A DNA stretch of 64,000 bases from Vibrio hibernica (lineage in GTDB: Bacteria > Pseudomonadota > Gammaproteobacteria > Enterobacterales > Vibrionaceae). The notes below the pieces were generated by a model. It saw only the letters and a program-made list of their open reading frames with translations. It had not been told where the DNA came from and ran no database searches. A program made the translations under genes and the position numbers. Location: assembly GCF_015223435.1 (NCBI RefSeq), contig NZ_VHKO01000002.1, forward strand, positions 120,553 to 184,552. Reading direction: 5' to 3'. Positions within the stretch are counted from its first letter, which is position 1. Every line of letters starts with the position of its first letter. Of this stretch, positions 25,881 through 35,730 are shown in pieces.

Positions 25881-25891
25881 TCGGACTTGTT
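25876..25891. promoter_or_regulatory. FadR-like operator upstream of fabA
   Basis: ACTGATCGGACTTGTT matches the FadR consensus ACTGGTCNGACCNGTT at all but two positions. In E. coli FadR activates fabA from such a site. It overlaps the lonH stop codon and lies about 55 bases before the fabA start. Confidence 0.7.
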
Positions 25892-25892
25892 T

Positions 25893-25910
25893 AGCTTACA
25901 CGTGTTCACT
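25893..25910. promoter_or_regulatory. FabR-like operator upstream of fabA
   Basis: AGCTTACACGTGTTCACT resembles the FabR palindrome AGCGTACANNTGTTCGCT with two changes. It directly follows the FadR-like site, the same order as in the E. coli fabA promoter, where FabR represses. Confidence 0.65.
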
Positions 25911-25944
25911 AAGATACACAGACTATTTTTGGAGTAATTTAATA

Positions 25945-26469
25945 ATGCAAAATAAACGTAACTCATATAATCGTGACGACCTTCTCGCATCAAGCAAAGG
26001 TGAATTGTTTGGCCCGACAGGCCCACAACTTCCAGCACCAAACATGCTAATGATGGATCGCATCCCTACCATTACTGACGAAGCTGGTTCTGGCGATTTT
26101 GGTAAAGGTCTAATCATTGCTGAACTCGATATCACTCCAGATTTGTGGTTTTTTGATTGCCATTTCCCAGGTGATCCGGTTATGCCTGGTTGTCTTGGTC
26201 TCGATGCTATGTGGCAACTTGTTGGCTTCTTCCTAGGTTGGGTTGGCGGCGAAGGCAAAGGCCGCGCTTTAGGTGTAGGTGAAGTGAAGTTTACTGGACA
26301 AGTATTGCCAACAGCTAAAAAAGTGACTTACGAAATTCATATGAAGCGTGTTGTCAATCGTCGTTTAGTTATGGGCCTTGCTGATGGCCGTGTACTGGTT
26401 GATGGTAAAGAAATTTATGTCGCGAAAGATTTGAAAGTAGGATTATTTCAAGATACCTCTTCTTTCTAA
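25945..26469 (+). CDS. fabA: FabA, 3-hydroxydecanoyl-ACP dehydratase/isomerase
   Basis: The 174-residue hot-dog enzyme dehydrates 3-hydroxyacyl-ACP and isomerises trans-2- to cis-3-decenoyl-ACP, the branch point of unsaturated fatty acid synthesis. The catalytic histidine lies in [20 protein letters not shown], with the aspartate in the following helix (LDAMWQL). Length and sequence are typical. GGAG lies 11 bases before the ATG. FadR- and FabR-like operators precede it, and a terminator follows at 26488. Confidence 0.97.
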   Translation: MQNKRNSYNRDDLLASSKGELFGPTGPQLPAPNMLMMDRIPTITDEAGSGDFGKGLIIAELDITPDLWFFDCHFPGDPVMPGCLGLDAMWQLVGFFLGWVGGEGKGRALGVGEVKFTGQVLPTAKKVTYEIHMKRVVNRRLVMGLADGRVLVDGKEIYVAKDLKVGLFQDTSSF

Positions 26470-26487
26470 TTAAATCGTTGTTATGAT

Positions 26488-26517
26488 TAAGTCAGCGTTT
26501 ATCGCTGATTTATTTTT
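26488..26517 (+). terminator. Terminator after fabA
   Basis: TAAGTCAGCG and CGCTGATTTA pair over 10 bp (one G-T) with a 5-base loop, then TTTTTA. Confidence 0.7.
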
Positions 26518-26558
26518 ATACTCATATTTAGTTATAGTGCGTTAAAGGGGTAACATAA

Positions 26559-26587
26559 AGGCTCCATTAAAATGAACAAATGGAGCC
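26559..26587 (-). terminator. Terminator after rmf
   Basis: On the minus strand GGCTCCATT and AATGGAGCC pair around a loop and are followed by TTTAT, 18 bases after the rmf stop. Confidence 0.65.
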
Positions 26588-26605
26588 GAAACGTTTAATC
26601 TCAAA

Positions 26606-26779
26606 TTATTTAATCATGCCCGAATTCTTATCATCACGGGCATCGCGCCAACCACCTAGCCAATTAGATTTAGCATCCATTTGTTGATATGGGCAGTCAT
26701 CCATCGAACGTCCATTTAAGCCAGCTTTATAACCTTGAGACTGGGCTCTGTCTAAACGATCGCGTTTCTGTCTCTTCAT
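26606..26779 (-). CDS. rmf: RMF, ribosome modulation factor
   Basis: A 57-residue frame starts MKRQKRDRLDRAQSQGYKAG and contains GRSMDDCPYQQ and WLGGWRDARDD, the conserved body of RMF. RMF dimerises 70S ribosomes to 100S in stationary phase. The gene lies next to fabA, as in enterobacteria and Vibrio. AGAGGAT lies about 7 bases before the ATG as Shine-Dalgarno. Confidence 0.95.
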   Translation of the reverse strand: MKRQKRDRLDRAQSQGYKAGLNGRSMDDCPYQQMDAKSNWLGGWRDARDDKNSGMIK

Positions 26780-26876
26780 AGTACAATCCTCTTACTTTAA
26801 ATTTAGAAAATAGCTATGAGCTGCTATTTATAACAGCACTTTTAAAGTGTCGGACAGTTTTGATCTTTTCTCAAGA

Positions 26877-26914
26877 TCAAAAAAAATCGGACTATCTTTT
26901 TGTGATAGTCCGAT
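26877..26914 (-). terminator. Terminator after the DUF3466 gene
   Basis: On the minus strand ATCGGACTATC and GATAGTCCGAT form an 11-bp stem followed by eight T residues, a strong intrinsic terminator. Confidence 0.85.
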
Positions 26915-26940
26915 AGATTTGACAATGTTTTACGCTTACA

Positions 26941-28911
26941 TTATTTTTTCAGGGAACTTTTCCGTCTAAACCCAATAAAGCCTAATAAGCCTAATACCCA
27001 AACGCCTAGACTACCGGCACGTTCTACTTTAGGGTTATCCCCACTTCTAGCGGTAATATCAGCACTCGTTGTTCCTGCGATAGGAACCAGTTTTACAGCG
27101 ACAACCTTTTCTTTGCTATTGCCATCCCCACAATATGAATTATGGGTTGTATTGTCATAACCACCTTCACATTTGATAGCAGTCGCTGAAATAACGCCAT
27201 CATCATTAATTCCAGTGGCATTAATGATGCGGTACTGATTATTTTTAGGGTCGGCATTATCACCGTTAGTTAAATTATCTAACCACCATGATTTGCCTTG
27301 GAAAATAGCTAGGCGATCAGGGTTTGTTCCTGTTAAGTTCAATGGGTCAATGAACCCACGGCGACGACGTTGTTTACCACCTGACTCTCGATCTTTTTCA
27401 GCATCGATAGAGCCAACAACTTCATTAAAGTTATTGATGTCATTCGCTTCACCGCCGGCACTCGAGAAAAATATATCACCAGTTAAGTAAACTGCATTAG
27501 GTGATTTACTTGCTGAACCTGTCGCTGCATCGGTATAAAATAGACGATTATTAGCCGCGCCACTATCTGAATAACGCCCACTACGTTTCGTCTCACCAAT
27601 AGCAATTAAATTGCGGTTCATCGCTTTAACTAAGCTGTTGCTGTAAATGTAGTCACTGCCATCTTTAACTCTGGCGCCATTAATGAACACACTGCTCCAG
27701 GCATTATCACCAACAGAAAATCCAGCTGATTTAGTAGGATAGAAAATAGCCGCTTCCATTAATAAATTTTTATCATCACTACGCGTATTAAACCCACCTA
27801 ATACCGGTAAAGTATCATATTGATTACCAGGAATTTGAGCAATAGCAGCAGTACGTGCACTACCTTGAGCCGCTGCTTTCTTGTGGTTTGGTGACGTTGT
27901 AGCTTGGCCTACCCAACCAGAAACAGCCACTCCAGATGCAGTAGCTGGTGCCACAGCGCCTAAATTCCAAGTATAAGCTTGAGTAGCAAATGCAAAGTTT
28001 TGGCAATCCGATGACGCAGCAGGATCAGCATCGGTTTTACAGTGCCCTAAGCTACCGTTGTTATATTCTTTATTATCATCTCCGGTGTCAAAGGCAGCAA
28101 TGGAAGCCGAACCAACCGCATATGTTGACCCATTATATTCAAATGAATCATATGCAAAAGTACGTCCCATTTTTTCTACTATTGCACCATCTTGTTTCGG
28201 CAGTAGCTGAGTCGTATCATAAAAACCACGCTGGCGAAATGCCAATGCATAACTTCTATTAACATCATAATATCCACTGCTGGTAATACCGATAACAGCG
28301 GTAGGCGTTGCTTTGCCAAAGTTGGTTACAACAACATTTTTTGTACTATCAACCGGTGATGCTATTCCACCTGGTTTATAAACGGAGTCGCTAGGAATAT
28401 TAGTTAAAATACCGTTCTTAGAGTTAAATGCCGACGCATTGCTCTTATAGTTTGCTTGAGAAAATGCATCACGCTCACGCTCTAATCCGCCAGCTGATTT
28501 GTTACCACCTCCATACCATTGATCATCAGCCCAACCTTCACATGTGTCATAGCCCAGTTGGTTATAACAATAACGCTTCAAATCATCACGATCTAAATAG
28601 GTAAACGTATTATCTACTTTAAAAGGTACTTCATCTTTATATGGAATCCCTTCGGTACCATTACGAGTGTCACCGGCAAGTACATAATCTTTCTCATCAC
28701 ATTGATTAGTACCAAAACAGCCCAGCTGTGTGGGATCTTTAGGATCAGTAGTCGCATCAATTTCTTTAGATTCAATCGCACTGCCATAATATTGATTGGC
28801 AGTAATCTTTGGCGTTACTTCAACTACATTATAGATAGCAGCAGAAGCGGACTGAGCCGCCAATAATGAGGCGGCAATAAATGTTAATTTAAATGTTGTT
28901 TTTGACATCAT
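26941..28911 (-). CDS. DUF3466-family surface or envelope protein with a sorting tail
   Basis: The 656-residue protein has a signal peptide (MSKTTFKLTFIAASLLAAQ, then SASA) and a long Asn-, Gly- and Asp-rich body with Cys pairs, as in DUF3466 proteins of Vibrio. The C-terminus has a short hydrophobic helix followed by basic residues (AGSLGVWVLGLLGFIGFRRK), like the GlyGly-CTERM/PEP-CTERM sorting signals used with rhombosortase-type proteases. It occupies the place that pqiABC has in E. coli, between rmf and uup. The function is unknown. Confidence 0.8.
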   Translation of the reverse strand: MMSKTTFKLTFIAASLLAAQSASAAIYNVVEVTPKITANQYYGSAIESKEIDATTDPKDPTQLGCFGTNQCDEKDYVLAGDTRNGTEGIPYKDEVPFKVDNTFTYLDRDDLKRYCYNQLGYDTCEGWADDQWYGGGNKSAGGLERERDAFSQANYKSNASAFNSKNGILTNIPSDSVYKPGGIASPVDSTKNVVVTNFGKATPTAVIGITSSGYYDVNRSYALAFRQRGFYDTTQLLPKQDGAIVEKMGRTFAYDSFEYNGSTYAVGSASIAAFDTGDDNKEYNNGSLGHCKTDADPAASSDCQNFAFATQAYTWNLGAVAPATASGVAVSGWVGQATTSPNHKKAAAQGSARTAAIAQIPGNQYDTLPVLGGFNTRSDDKNLLMEAAIFYPTKSAGFSVGDNAWSSVFINGARVKDGSDYIYSNSLVKAMNRNLIAIGETKRSGRYSDSGAANNRLFYTDAATGSASKSPNAVYLTGDIFFSSAGGEANDINNFNEVVGSIDAEKDRESGGKQRRRRGFIDPLNLTGTNPDRLAIFQGKSWWLDNLTNGDNADPKNNQYRIINATGINDDGVISATAIKCEGGYDNTTHNSYCGDGNSKEKVVAVKLVPIAGTTSADITARSGDNPKVERAGSLGVWVLGLLGFIGFRRKSSLKK

Positions 28912-28945
28912 TAATAGCTTAGTTCCATAATAGTGCTAATAATTA

Positions 28946-30880
28946 TTAGCACTGCATCGATTCCAGTTCTTCCCATCGCTCAAATGCAGTTTCTAATTCT
29001 TGTTCAGCAGCGTGTAAACGATCCAACGTTGATTGTGTTTTATCGCTACTCTGGGCAAAGAAATCAGGTTGATTGACCTGTACTTGCAATTGTTCTATTT
29101 CGGCTTCAAGAGCTTCCAATACTTTAGGTAAAGCTTCGAGTTCTCGTTGCAGCTTATAGGATAACTTCTTCGATTTCGTCTCTATCGGTTGAGGTTTGGG
29201 ACTTTCTTCAACTGCTATGCTTTCTTTTGCTGCTTCTTTAGCCGATGAACTGTTAACTACAGTGTCACCTCTAGTGGCTAAAACTTGTAAGCGTTGAGCT
29301 TGAGCATCGTGATACCCACCGACAAATTCTTCAATCTTACCTTCACCTTCAAAAATCCAGCTGGTTGTCACTGTATTATCAACAAATTGACGATCGTGAC
29401 TAACAAGAAGCAAAGTACCCTGATAGTTGGCAAGCAAATCTTCTAAAAGTTCCAATGTTTCTATATCTAAATCATTGGTTGGTTCATCGAGTATTAATAA
29501 ATTGTTCGATTTGAGGAATAATTTTGCTAATAGTAAACGGTTTTTCTCACCACCAGAGAGCGCTTTTACTGGTGTTCGAGCTCGTTTAGGCGCAAATAGG
29601 AAGTCTTGTAAATACCCTAGAGCATGACGAGTACGACCACCGACAGTGACTTCTTGTTTTCCGTCGGCTAAGTTATCCATAACCGTTTTTTCAGGATCTA
29701 GAATTTCACGATATTGGTCGAAATACGCCACTTCTAATTTAGTACCGCAATGTAAACGGCCAGAATCTGGTTTTAATTGATCCAGTAAAAGCTTCAATAA
29801 GGTACTTTTACCGCAACCATTTGGGCCAATAAGCGCGATACGGTCACCACGCATGATGTTAAAGCTAAAGTCTTTAACAATGGTCTTGCCATCAATCTGG
29901 TAATTGATATTTTCAGCTTCAAATATAATTTTGCCAGAGCGGTTCGACTCATCGATTTGGATGTTGGCTTTACCCACGACTTCACGGCGATCAGAGCGCT
30001 CTTCTCGCAATTGTTTTAAAGCACGTACACGCCCTTCATTACGAGTACGTCGAGCTTTAATACCTTGACGGATCCAGACTTCTTCTTGCGCGAGTTTCTT
30101 ATCAAATTCCGCATTTTGCATTTCTTCAACGCGTAATGCCTCTTCTTTATCAATAAGGTATTGAGAGTAATTCCCAGGGAAAGAACTCAAGTTACCACGA
30201 TCCAAATCAATAATACGTGTCGCCATTGATTGGATAAATGCACGGTCATGCGAGATAAAGATAATAGAGCCACGGAAGTCTTTTAGAAATGCTTCTAACC
30301 ATTCAATCGTAGTCACATCTAAGTGGTTGGTTGGTTCATCTAGTAGCAATACATCAGGGTCGCATACTAATGCTCTGGCCAAAGCGGCTTTACGCTGCCA
30401 ACCACCTGATAAGCTAGTCAGTAAAGCATTCTCATCTAAAGATAAAGAGGCAAGGATATTTTTGATGCGATCTTCCAAGCGCCAACCATCATTATGGTCA
30501 AGCTGCTCTTGAACCTTAGCAAGGCGGTTGATGTTTTTTTCAGAAGGATCTTCCATCATTATATCGAGTTGATGATGGTATTCTTTCAGCAACGCTCCAA
30601 CTTCGGCAACACCTTCAGCAACATAATCATAAACCGTGCCTTCAGCATTTCGTGGCGGATCTTGTTCTAAACGCGATACAACTACATCTTGTGTAATTTG
30701 AATTTTCCCATCATCCATAATGATTTCGCCAGATAGCACTTTCATCATGGTGGACTTGCCTGCCCCATTACGACCAACCAAACACACTCTTTCGTTTTGT
30801 TGTAATGAAAAGTCAGCCTTATCTAATAAAGGATGATCGCCAAAGGCCAATTGGCCATTATGGATACTAATTAATGCCAT
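28946..30880 (-). CDS. uup: Uup, ABC-F ATPase
   Basis: The 644-residue protein has two ABC cassettes without membrane segments: Walker A GRNGAGKS and GPNGCGKS, signatures LSGGWQRKAA and LSGGEKNRL, Walker B with LLLDEPTNHLD and LILDEPTNDLD. The ABC-F linker lies between, and a C-terminal coiled coil of about 80 residues can bind DNA in E. coli Uup. It acts on ribosomes or branched DNA. Its start overlaps the end of the glutaredoxin-like gene by 14 bases. Confidence 0.94.
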   Translation of the reverse strand: MALISIHNGQLAFGDHPLLDKADFSLQQNERVCLVGRNGAGKSTMMKVLSGEIIMDDGKIQITQDVVVSRLEQDPPRNAEGTVYDYVAEGVAEVGALLKEYHHQLDIMMEDPSEKNINRLAKVQEQLDHNDGWRLEDRIKNILASLSLDENALLTSLSGGWQRKAALARALVCDPDVLLLDEPTNHLDVTTIEWLEAFLKDFRGSIIFISHDRAFIQSMATRIIDLDRGNLSSFPGNYSQYLIDKEEALRVEEMQNAEFDKKLAQEEVWIRQGIKARRTRNEGRVRALKQLREERSDRREVVGKANIQIDESNRSGKIIFEAENINYQIDGKTIVKDFSFNIMRGDRIALIGPNGCGKSTLLKLLLDQLKPDSGRLHCGTKLEVAYFDQYREILDPEKTVMDNLADGKQEVTVGGRTRHALGYLQDFLFAPKRARTPVKALSGGEKNRLLLAKLFLKSNNLLILDEPTNDLDIETLELLEDLLANYQGTLLLVSHDRQFVDNTVTTSWIFEGEGKIEEFVGGYHDAQAQRLQVLATRGDTVVNSSSAKEAAKESIAVEESPKPQPIETKSKKLSYKLQRELEALPKVLEALEAEIEQLQVQVNQPDFFAQSSDKTQSTLDRLHAAEQELETAFERWEELESMQC

Positions 30881-31190
30881 TTTGTTTTAACCACACTTGT
30901 AATTCTTCAATATTAAAAGGCCAAAATAACTCAATTGGTTGAAGAGTTTCTTTTGGGTTAGCTGTTCTTTCGGATGCAACAGCTTGATAATCCATGTTTT
31001 GAATCTTTGTTTTTTCAACATACTCTTTGGTAAAAGCTAGAACAGGAATGGTGACACCGTAACTAGAAAATAATTCATCGTCAAAGGCAATATCAACAAC
31101 ATCAACTTTATCACCGAGATTAAGCTGCTGTAGTTGGCTAAATGCCATTTCGCATAAATGACAGCCTGATGTTGAGTAAAGCGTTAACAC
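30867..31190 (-). CDS. Glutaredoxin-like (DUF836) thioredoxin-fold protein
   Basis: The 107-residue protein begins MLTLYSTSGCHLCEMAFSQL, with a CxxC redox motif (CHLC) at the start of the thioredoxin fold and a cis-Pro region near VTIPVLAF. It is of the DUF836/YruB type, and its substrate is unknown. It lies between rlmKL and uup and overlaps uup by 14 bases, an arrangement common in Vibrio. Confidence 0.8.
   Translation of the reverse strand: MLTLYSTSGCHLCEMAFSQLQQLNLGDKVDVVDIAFDDELFSSYGVTIPVLAFTKEYVEKTKIQNMDYQAVASERTANPKETLQPIELFWPFNIEELQVWLKQNGIN
31051..31063 (+). promoter_or_regulatory. matS-like site inside the glutaredoxin-like gene
   Basis: GTGACACCGTAAC has one mismatch to the matS consensus, the same C-to-A change as the site at 24008. 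Confidence 0.35.
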
Positions 31191-31235
31191 ATCTACTTCC
31201 TGTTCTATTTAAAATATAGCTTTCGAGTAGGAATA

Positions 31236-33374
31236 TTATTTTTGATGGGTAATAATCCAACAATTATGAATATGTTTATTACGCTCGAAATCTAAAGGCC
31301 TAGTCTTTTCTGATATATTCTCAGCTTGTAAACCTAGCTCAGCTAGCCCCTCTAAATCCATCTTGAATTGACGTTTATTATTAGAGAACACTACGATGCC
31401 ATCTTGACGCATGAGGCGTTTTAGGTCTTCCATTAAATTTAAATGGTCACGTTGAACATCAAAGGTATCTTCCATACGCTTTGAGTTTGAAAATGTCGGT
31501 GGATCGATGAAAATCAAGTCAAATTGACGATCTTCATGTTTAAGCCATTGCAAACAATCAGCCTGTTCAAATTGGTGTGCATCGCCAGTGAAACCGTTAA
31601 GTTCCATATTGCGCTGAGCCCACTGTAAATAGGTATTCGACATATCAACGGTTGTGGTAGATTTAGCACCGCCTGCCGCAGCATGTACGCTCGCACTTCC
31701 CGTATAAGCGAACAAATTTAAAAAATCTTTACCTGCTGACATTTGCCCTAAGCGACGGCGAGTTAACTTATGATCTAAAAATAAACCGGTATCTAAATAA
31801 TCTTGTAGATTAACCAGCAATTTCACACCGTATTCATTAACTTGTAAGTATTCAGAATCTTGAGAAAGCTTTTGGTATTGACGCTTACCTTTTTGTTTCT
31901 CACGAGTTTTTAAAACAACCTTATTCGCATCCACACCTAATACTTGGATTGTGGCTCGAATAATATCAGTGAGACGGCGTTTTGCCACATCTTCAGGAAT
32001 GGTTTTGGGTGCTGAATATTCTTGAATGACGACTTGATCGAGATACAAATCAATGGCGACATTATAATTAGGCAGATCAGCGTCGTAGGCTCGGTAGCAA
32101 TCTAATTGCTCTCGTTTTGCCCACTTACCAATTTTAGCGATGTTCTTTTTCAAGCGATTGGCAAATTCTGGAGCAACTTGAGCTTCTTCTCGCTCGGCTT
32201 GACGTGGAGTTTCACCGTCTGGATTAACTCGACCCGTAATAGAATAGTTTTTTTGGTGACACGGTAACGCGCCATTACTCAACTTATATTGCTTATCAGC
32301 ACGCATGCGTAAACAGCTTAATAGTTCATCACTCGCCGAAAATATAGAAGCTTGGCTACCTGAAAATTCACTTTTTAAACGAGCACCTAATTCAGTATAG
32401 AGCGCTATCAAGCCAGGCTCTGTACCTAAACGCTCGCCATATGGTGGGTTACAAATAACAACACCAGTATCAAAATCAGCTGGCTTTTCTAGCTTCGCCG
32501 CATCACCTAATTGAAATTGAATGATATCGCCTAAACCTGCTCGCTTAGCATTATCTTTTGCCGCTTGCATAACACGGCGATCATTATCAATACCAAAGAA
32601 CTGAGTATTAGTTAGTGCTTTAAGACCTTTTCTACCCTGAACACTGGCTTCGGCTTTAATTTCTGTCCATGTTTCAGGTTCAAAATCATTTAATGATTCA
32701 AATGACCACTTAGGACGTTGCATACCCGGTGCCATATTCGCAGCCATCAATGCAGCTTCAATTAATAGTGTTCCTGAACCACACATAGGATCGAGTAATG
32801 GCAGCGTACTGTCCCATCCACTGCGTAAAATGACCGCACACGCTAGAGTTTCACGTAAAGGTGCAGCCCCTGCTTCTGTACGATAACCACGTTGATGTAA
32901 TCCTAGGCCAACCATATCGATTCCCAAGATAGCGCGATCGCGATGCAAACGGACATGAATTCGAAGATCCGGCTGTTCCTTACTAATATCAGGGCGACCT
33001 AAATCTTTCTTAGTGAAACTATCAACGATGGCATCTTTAACTTTCATCGCTCCGTATTGGCTATTGCGGATCTCACGGTTAGTCCCGTTAAAATCAACAA
33101 TAAGGCGCTTATCAACCGAGAAATGGCTCGACCAATTTATTGCTGAAGCCGAGAGATATAAATCCATATCATCATTGCAATAAAACTCGGAAAGGACCTT
33201 CACAAAACGAGATGCTAAACGGCTCCATAGGCAGCAACGATAAATTTGAGCATTGCTTGCAGTAAAGCGTACCCCAGCTTGAACTGGTTTCGCATCGGTA
33301 ATGCCTAACTGTGTAAGTTCGTCAGCAAGAAGGTTTTCAAGGCCGTTAGATGTGATAGCTAAAAATTGATTCAT
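31236..33374 (-). CDS. rlmKL: RlmKL, bifunctional 23S rRNA methyltransferase
   Basis: The 712-residue protein has an N-terminal THUMP domain, then the RlmL methyltransferase (m2G2445) with [16 protein letters not shown] and the catalytic NPPYGERLG, then the RlmK domain (m7G2069) with [17 protein letters not shown] and [10 protein letters not shown]. Both act on helix 74 of 23S rRNA. The length is that of the fused gammaproteobacterial form. A small frame with a strong Shine-Dalgarno lies about 100 bases upstream on the same strand. Confidence 0.95.
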   Translation of the reverse strand: MNQFLAITSNGLENLLADELTQLGITDAKPVQAGVRFTASNAQIYRCCLWSRLASRFVKVLSEFYCNDDMDLYLSASAINWSSHFSVDKRLIVDFNGTNREIRNSQYGAMKVKDAIVDSFTKKDLGRPDISKEQPDLRIHVRLHRDRAILGIDMVGLGLHQRGYRTEAGAAPLRETLACAVILRSGWDSTLPLLDPMCGSGTLLIEAALMAANMAPGMQRPKWSFESLNDFEPETWTEIKAEASVQGRKGLKALTNTQFFGIDNDRRVMQAAKDNAKRAGLGDIIQFQLGDAAKLEKPADFDTGVVICNPPYGERLGTEPGLIALYTELGARLKSEFSGSQASIFSASDELLSCLRMRADKQYKLSNGALPCHQKNYSITGRVNPDGETPRQAEREEAQVAPEFANRLKKNIAKIGKWAKREQLDCYRAYDADLPNYNVAIDLYLDQVVIQEYSAPKTIPEDVAKRRLTDIIRATIQVLGVDANKVVLKTREKQKGKRQYQKLSQDSEYLQVNEYGVKLLVNLQDYLDTGLFLDHKLTRRRLGQMSAGKDFLNLFAYTGSASVHAAAGGAKSTTTVDMSNTYLQWAQRNMELNGFTGDAHQFEQADCLQWLKHEDRQFDLIFIDPPTFSNSKRMEDTFDVQRDHLNLMEDLKRLMRQDGIVVFSNNKRQFKMDLEGLAELGLQAENISEKTRPLDFERNKHIHNCWIITHQK

Positions 33375-33473
33375 TATCTCGGTCAGTAACTTGGTAAATG
33401 GACCGCGATTATATACTGAAATGCCATACAGATGCGAACATCTCTCACCCGTTCGTACTTTTAACTCTTTCCC

Positions 33474-33578
33474 TCAATTTCTAGTTTTATTTTTAGCTAA
33501 AATATCCCCCCTTAAATCTATGCAATTTTCACATACACAAACCAAGAGCCAGCATTGATAGTGAGCACTAATTTGCAT
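33474..33578 (-). CDS. Possible 34-residue small protein or leader peptide upstream of rlmKL
   Basis: An ATG frame starting MQISAHYQCW is preceded by GAGGTGA at an ideal six-base distance and ends 99 bases before rlmKL on the same strand. It contains four cysteines (QCW, VCVCENC). No homologue is known to me. The ribosome site is the only support, so this is tentative. Confidence 0.25.
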   Translation of the reverse strand: MQISAHYQCWLLVCVCENCIDLRGDILAKNKTRN

Positions 33579-33902
33579 CTTTATTCACCTCAAATCTGGA
33601 CTATACCAGTAGTGAGTATTTAGTGTTTTTTTATTACAGAATGTCGATAAATGAGGAACTTAGGTCGTGATAGGTGCTATTTTGAGCACAAAAATAGGCT
33701 TAAAATAATTTAAAATAATTGAGGTTTGACCAAAATAAATGGCTCAGAAATCAGTATAACTACAATTGATCCAAAGTTTATCCCCCTGCCATATGCAAAA
33801 GAACGTTATTAATATGAAGTGTCGTGACCAAGTGGCTAGAATAAACAGAATAGAATTAGCTAAAAAATGATAATCCGGAAATATATCACTGATATTTTAG
33901 GC

Positions 33903-33929
33903 AAAAAAAAGTCGGCAAAGAAAGCCGAC
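33903..33929 (-). terminator. Terminator after zapC
   Basis: On the minus strand GTCGGC-TTTCTTT-GCCGAC is followed by eight T residues. Confidence 0.8.
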
Positions 33930-33971
33930 AGAAAAACAACAAGGAACAAAATAAGATAAGTAGGTAAACGT

Positions 33972-34514
33972 TTAGCCAACCATTGCGTAAGTATTGGCTT
34001 GGTGCTGTCGATAAGCTTTAGCAAATCTATCGTGCATAACCTTAATAGGCTCACCAAATTGCATTACTTTTGACTCTGTTAAGCTAAAGTCTCTTAATGA
34101 AACCGATACGCATATACTGGCTGTTTCACCTACTTCTACTACCATAAACAACCCTTCATCATAGCAGTTACGTAAATGAACAATTTCGCCTTCTTCAGGC
34201 ACAAAGTCCCCGCCTTGAGAAGAAAAGAACCAGCTCTTAGGTTGTACTGGCTTATGGAATCGACGTGCAGCTACGCTATTTAATGCTAGTTCAGCTTTGC
34301 GAGGCTCAGACAAAGGAAGAGTATCAACTTGTTCTCTAAACGTATGAAAACTATTCGCATCATCAATAGAGAATTCATTAGATTCAAATGCATTATTAAC
34401 GAGCATTTTGGTCTGAATATTTACGCTGAAAACCATGTCCTGCCCTAGATCCAACATGAGGGCCTTGGTAGTTTCATTGTAATACCATTTCCATGTATCA
34501 CTTGGTTTAAGCAT
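33972..34514 (-). CDS. zapC: ZapC, FtsZ-ring stabiliser
   Basis: The 180-residue cytoplasmic protein matches ZapC: start MLKPSDTWKWYYNETTKAL, then DLGQDMVF and the conserved LNSVAARRFHKPVQPKSWFF. ZapC bundles FtsZ filaments at midcell. It follows pyrD upstream in the same direction, as in E. coli. Terminators on both sides indicate a single-gene transcript. Confidence 0.9.
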   Translation of the reverse strand: MLKPSDTWKWYYNETTKALMLDLGQDMVFSVNIQTKMLVNNAFESNEFSIDDANSFHTFREQVDTLPLSEPRKAELALNSVAARRFHKPVQPKSWFFSSQGGDFVPEEGEIVHLRNCYDEGLFMVVEVGETASICVSVSLRDFSLTESKVMQFGEPIKVMHDRFAKAYRQHQANTYAMVG

Positions 34515-34603
34515 TGTCCTCTGCCTCTTTAAAATAAAGTGAAAATAGACACTCTACTTCTTTCGTCTATCCCTTAGGTATTAATTCATTCTACAAACGG
34601 TTG

Positions 34604-34640
34604 GACAAAAAAAAAGAGGAAAACAAATTTCCTCTTTTAT
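34604..34640 (-). terminator. Terminator between pyrD and zapC
   Basis: On the minus strand AAAAGAGGAAA and TTTCCTCTTTT (11 bp) form a hairpin followed by a T-tract, about 30 bases after pyrD. Confidence 0.75.
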
Positions 34641-34667
34641 ACTAAAACCATATAAATATTGTATTAT

Positions 34668-35678
34668 TTAAATGTTTTTCACTATTTCTTTTACTAATTC
34701 TGGCCCTCTGTAAATAAAGCCAGAATAAACTTGGACCAATTTTGCTCCTGCTTGCATTTTTTCTTTTGCTGCAATATAAGAATCAATACCACCGACCCCA
34801 ATAATTGGGATCTCATCACCTAATTCTTTATATAATTGACGAATAACTTCGGTGCTGCGAGATTGCAATGGTTTACCACTCAACCCACCCATTTCATCCG
34901 CATTCTTCATGCCATCGACTAAACTACGATCTAAAGTAGTATTGGTTGCAATCACACCATCAATTTTATGCTTTTTCAAAGAGTCACAAATTTGCACTAA
35001 TTCATCATCACTAAGATCCGGTGCAATTTTCAATGCAACTGGAACATATTTGCCATGCTGTTTCTCAAGCTCAGCTTGCTTTTTCTTTAAGGCCGACAAT
35101 AGTTCATCTAATGCTTCACCATATTGCAGAGAGCGCAACCCTGGCGTATTTGGCGATGAAATATTTGCAGCAATGTAACCAGCATGCGGATACACTTTTT
35201 CCATGCAAATTAAATAATCTTCCGTCCCTTTTTCAATTGGAGTGTCTTTGTTTTTCCCAATATTAATGCCAATCACACCTTTATATTGGGATTTTTTAAC
35301 ATTTTCAACTAGCTTATCGACACCTTCATTATTAAAGCCCATACGGTTAACAATGCCTTCAGCTTCAATAATGCGAAAACAACGAGGTTTATCATTACCA
35401 GCTTGAGCGCGCGGTGTTACTGTTCCAACTTCAACAAACCCAAATCCCATCGCGCCAAAACCATCAATGGCTTCACCGTTTTTGTCCATACCAGCGGCTA
35501 ATCCAACCGGATTTTTAAATGTAATTCCCATCACCTCAACACTACGAGTTGGTAAATTTTGACGAAAAAACACATCAAGTGGTGTTCCATTTAAGCGACG
35601 GATATTTTTGATCGCAAATTCATGTGCCGTTTCAGCACTGAATTGAAATAAACCAGCTCTGGCAATACGATAAAGCAT
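34668..35678 (-). CDS. pyrD: PyrD, class 2 dihydroorotate dehydrogenase
   Basis: The 336-residue membrane-associated flavoenzyme oxidises dihydroorotate to orotate with quinone as acceptor, the fourth step of pyrimidine synthesis. The N-terminal helix ([15 protein letters not shown]) is the membrane-binding extension of class 2 enzymes. The FMN barrel shows [14 protein letters not shown] and the catalytic-serine region [12 protein letters not shown]. Its leader contains a hairpin and a CCCC run just after a TATACT -10 box (see the finding on pyrD). Confidence 0.96.
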   Translation of the reverse strand: MLYRIARAGLFQFSAETAHEFAIKNIRRLNGTPLDVFFRQNLPTRSVEVMGITFKNPVGLAAGMDKNGEAIDGFGAMGFGFVEVGTVTPRAQAGNDKPRCFRIIEAEGIVNRMGFNNEGVDKLVENVKKSQYKGVIGINIGKNKDTPIEKGTEDYLICMEKVYPHAGYIAANISSPNTPGLRSLQYGEALDELLSALKKKQAELEKQHGKYVPVALKIAPDLSDDELVQICDSLKKHKIDGVIATNTTLDRSLVDGMKNADEMGGLSGKPLQSRSTEVIRQLYKELGDEIPIIGVGGIDSYIAAKEKMQAGAKLVQVYSGFIYRGPELVKEIVKNI

Positions 35679-35712
35679 GTTTGGTCCCCAAAAGATTCAT
35701 TCAAAAGAAAAA

Positions 35713-35730
35713 GCCCCTAAAATTAGGGGC
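35713..35730 (-). terminator. Terminator after gdhB, close to the pyrD start
   Basis: GCCCCTAA and TTAGGGGC form a perfect 8-bp stem, followed on the minus strand by TTTTTC. It ends the gdhB transcript, but also lies in the pyrD leader directly after a candidate -10 box (TATACT, 35738-35733), so it may have a second role. Confidence 0.7.

Larger units (their letters stand above)
33375..33971. other. 597-bp interval without a recognised gene
   Basis: In E. coli ycbX lies between rlmKL and zapC, but it is absent here. The interval contains the zapC terminator (33903-33929), one short frame with a good ribosome site (33474-33578, minus strand) and otherwise AT-rich sequence with no clear repeat. 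It must also carry the rlmKL promoter. A small RNA cannot be excluded. Confidence 0.4.

Noticed and set aside
35021..35266. Plus-strand frames opposite pyrD, and similar antisense frames opposite rsmF, uup, pepN and others
   Set aside because: They lie opposite strongly conserved proteins, have no ribosome site and no plausible composition, so they are shadows.
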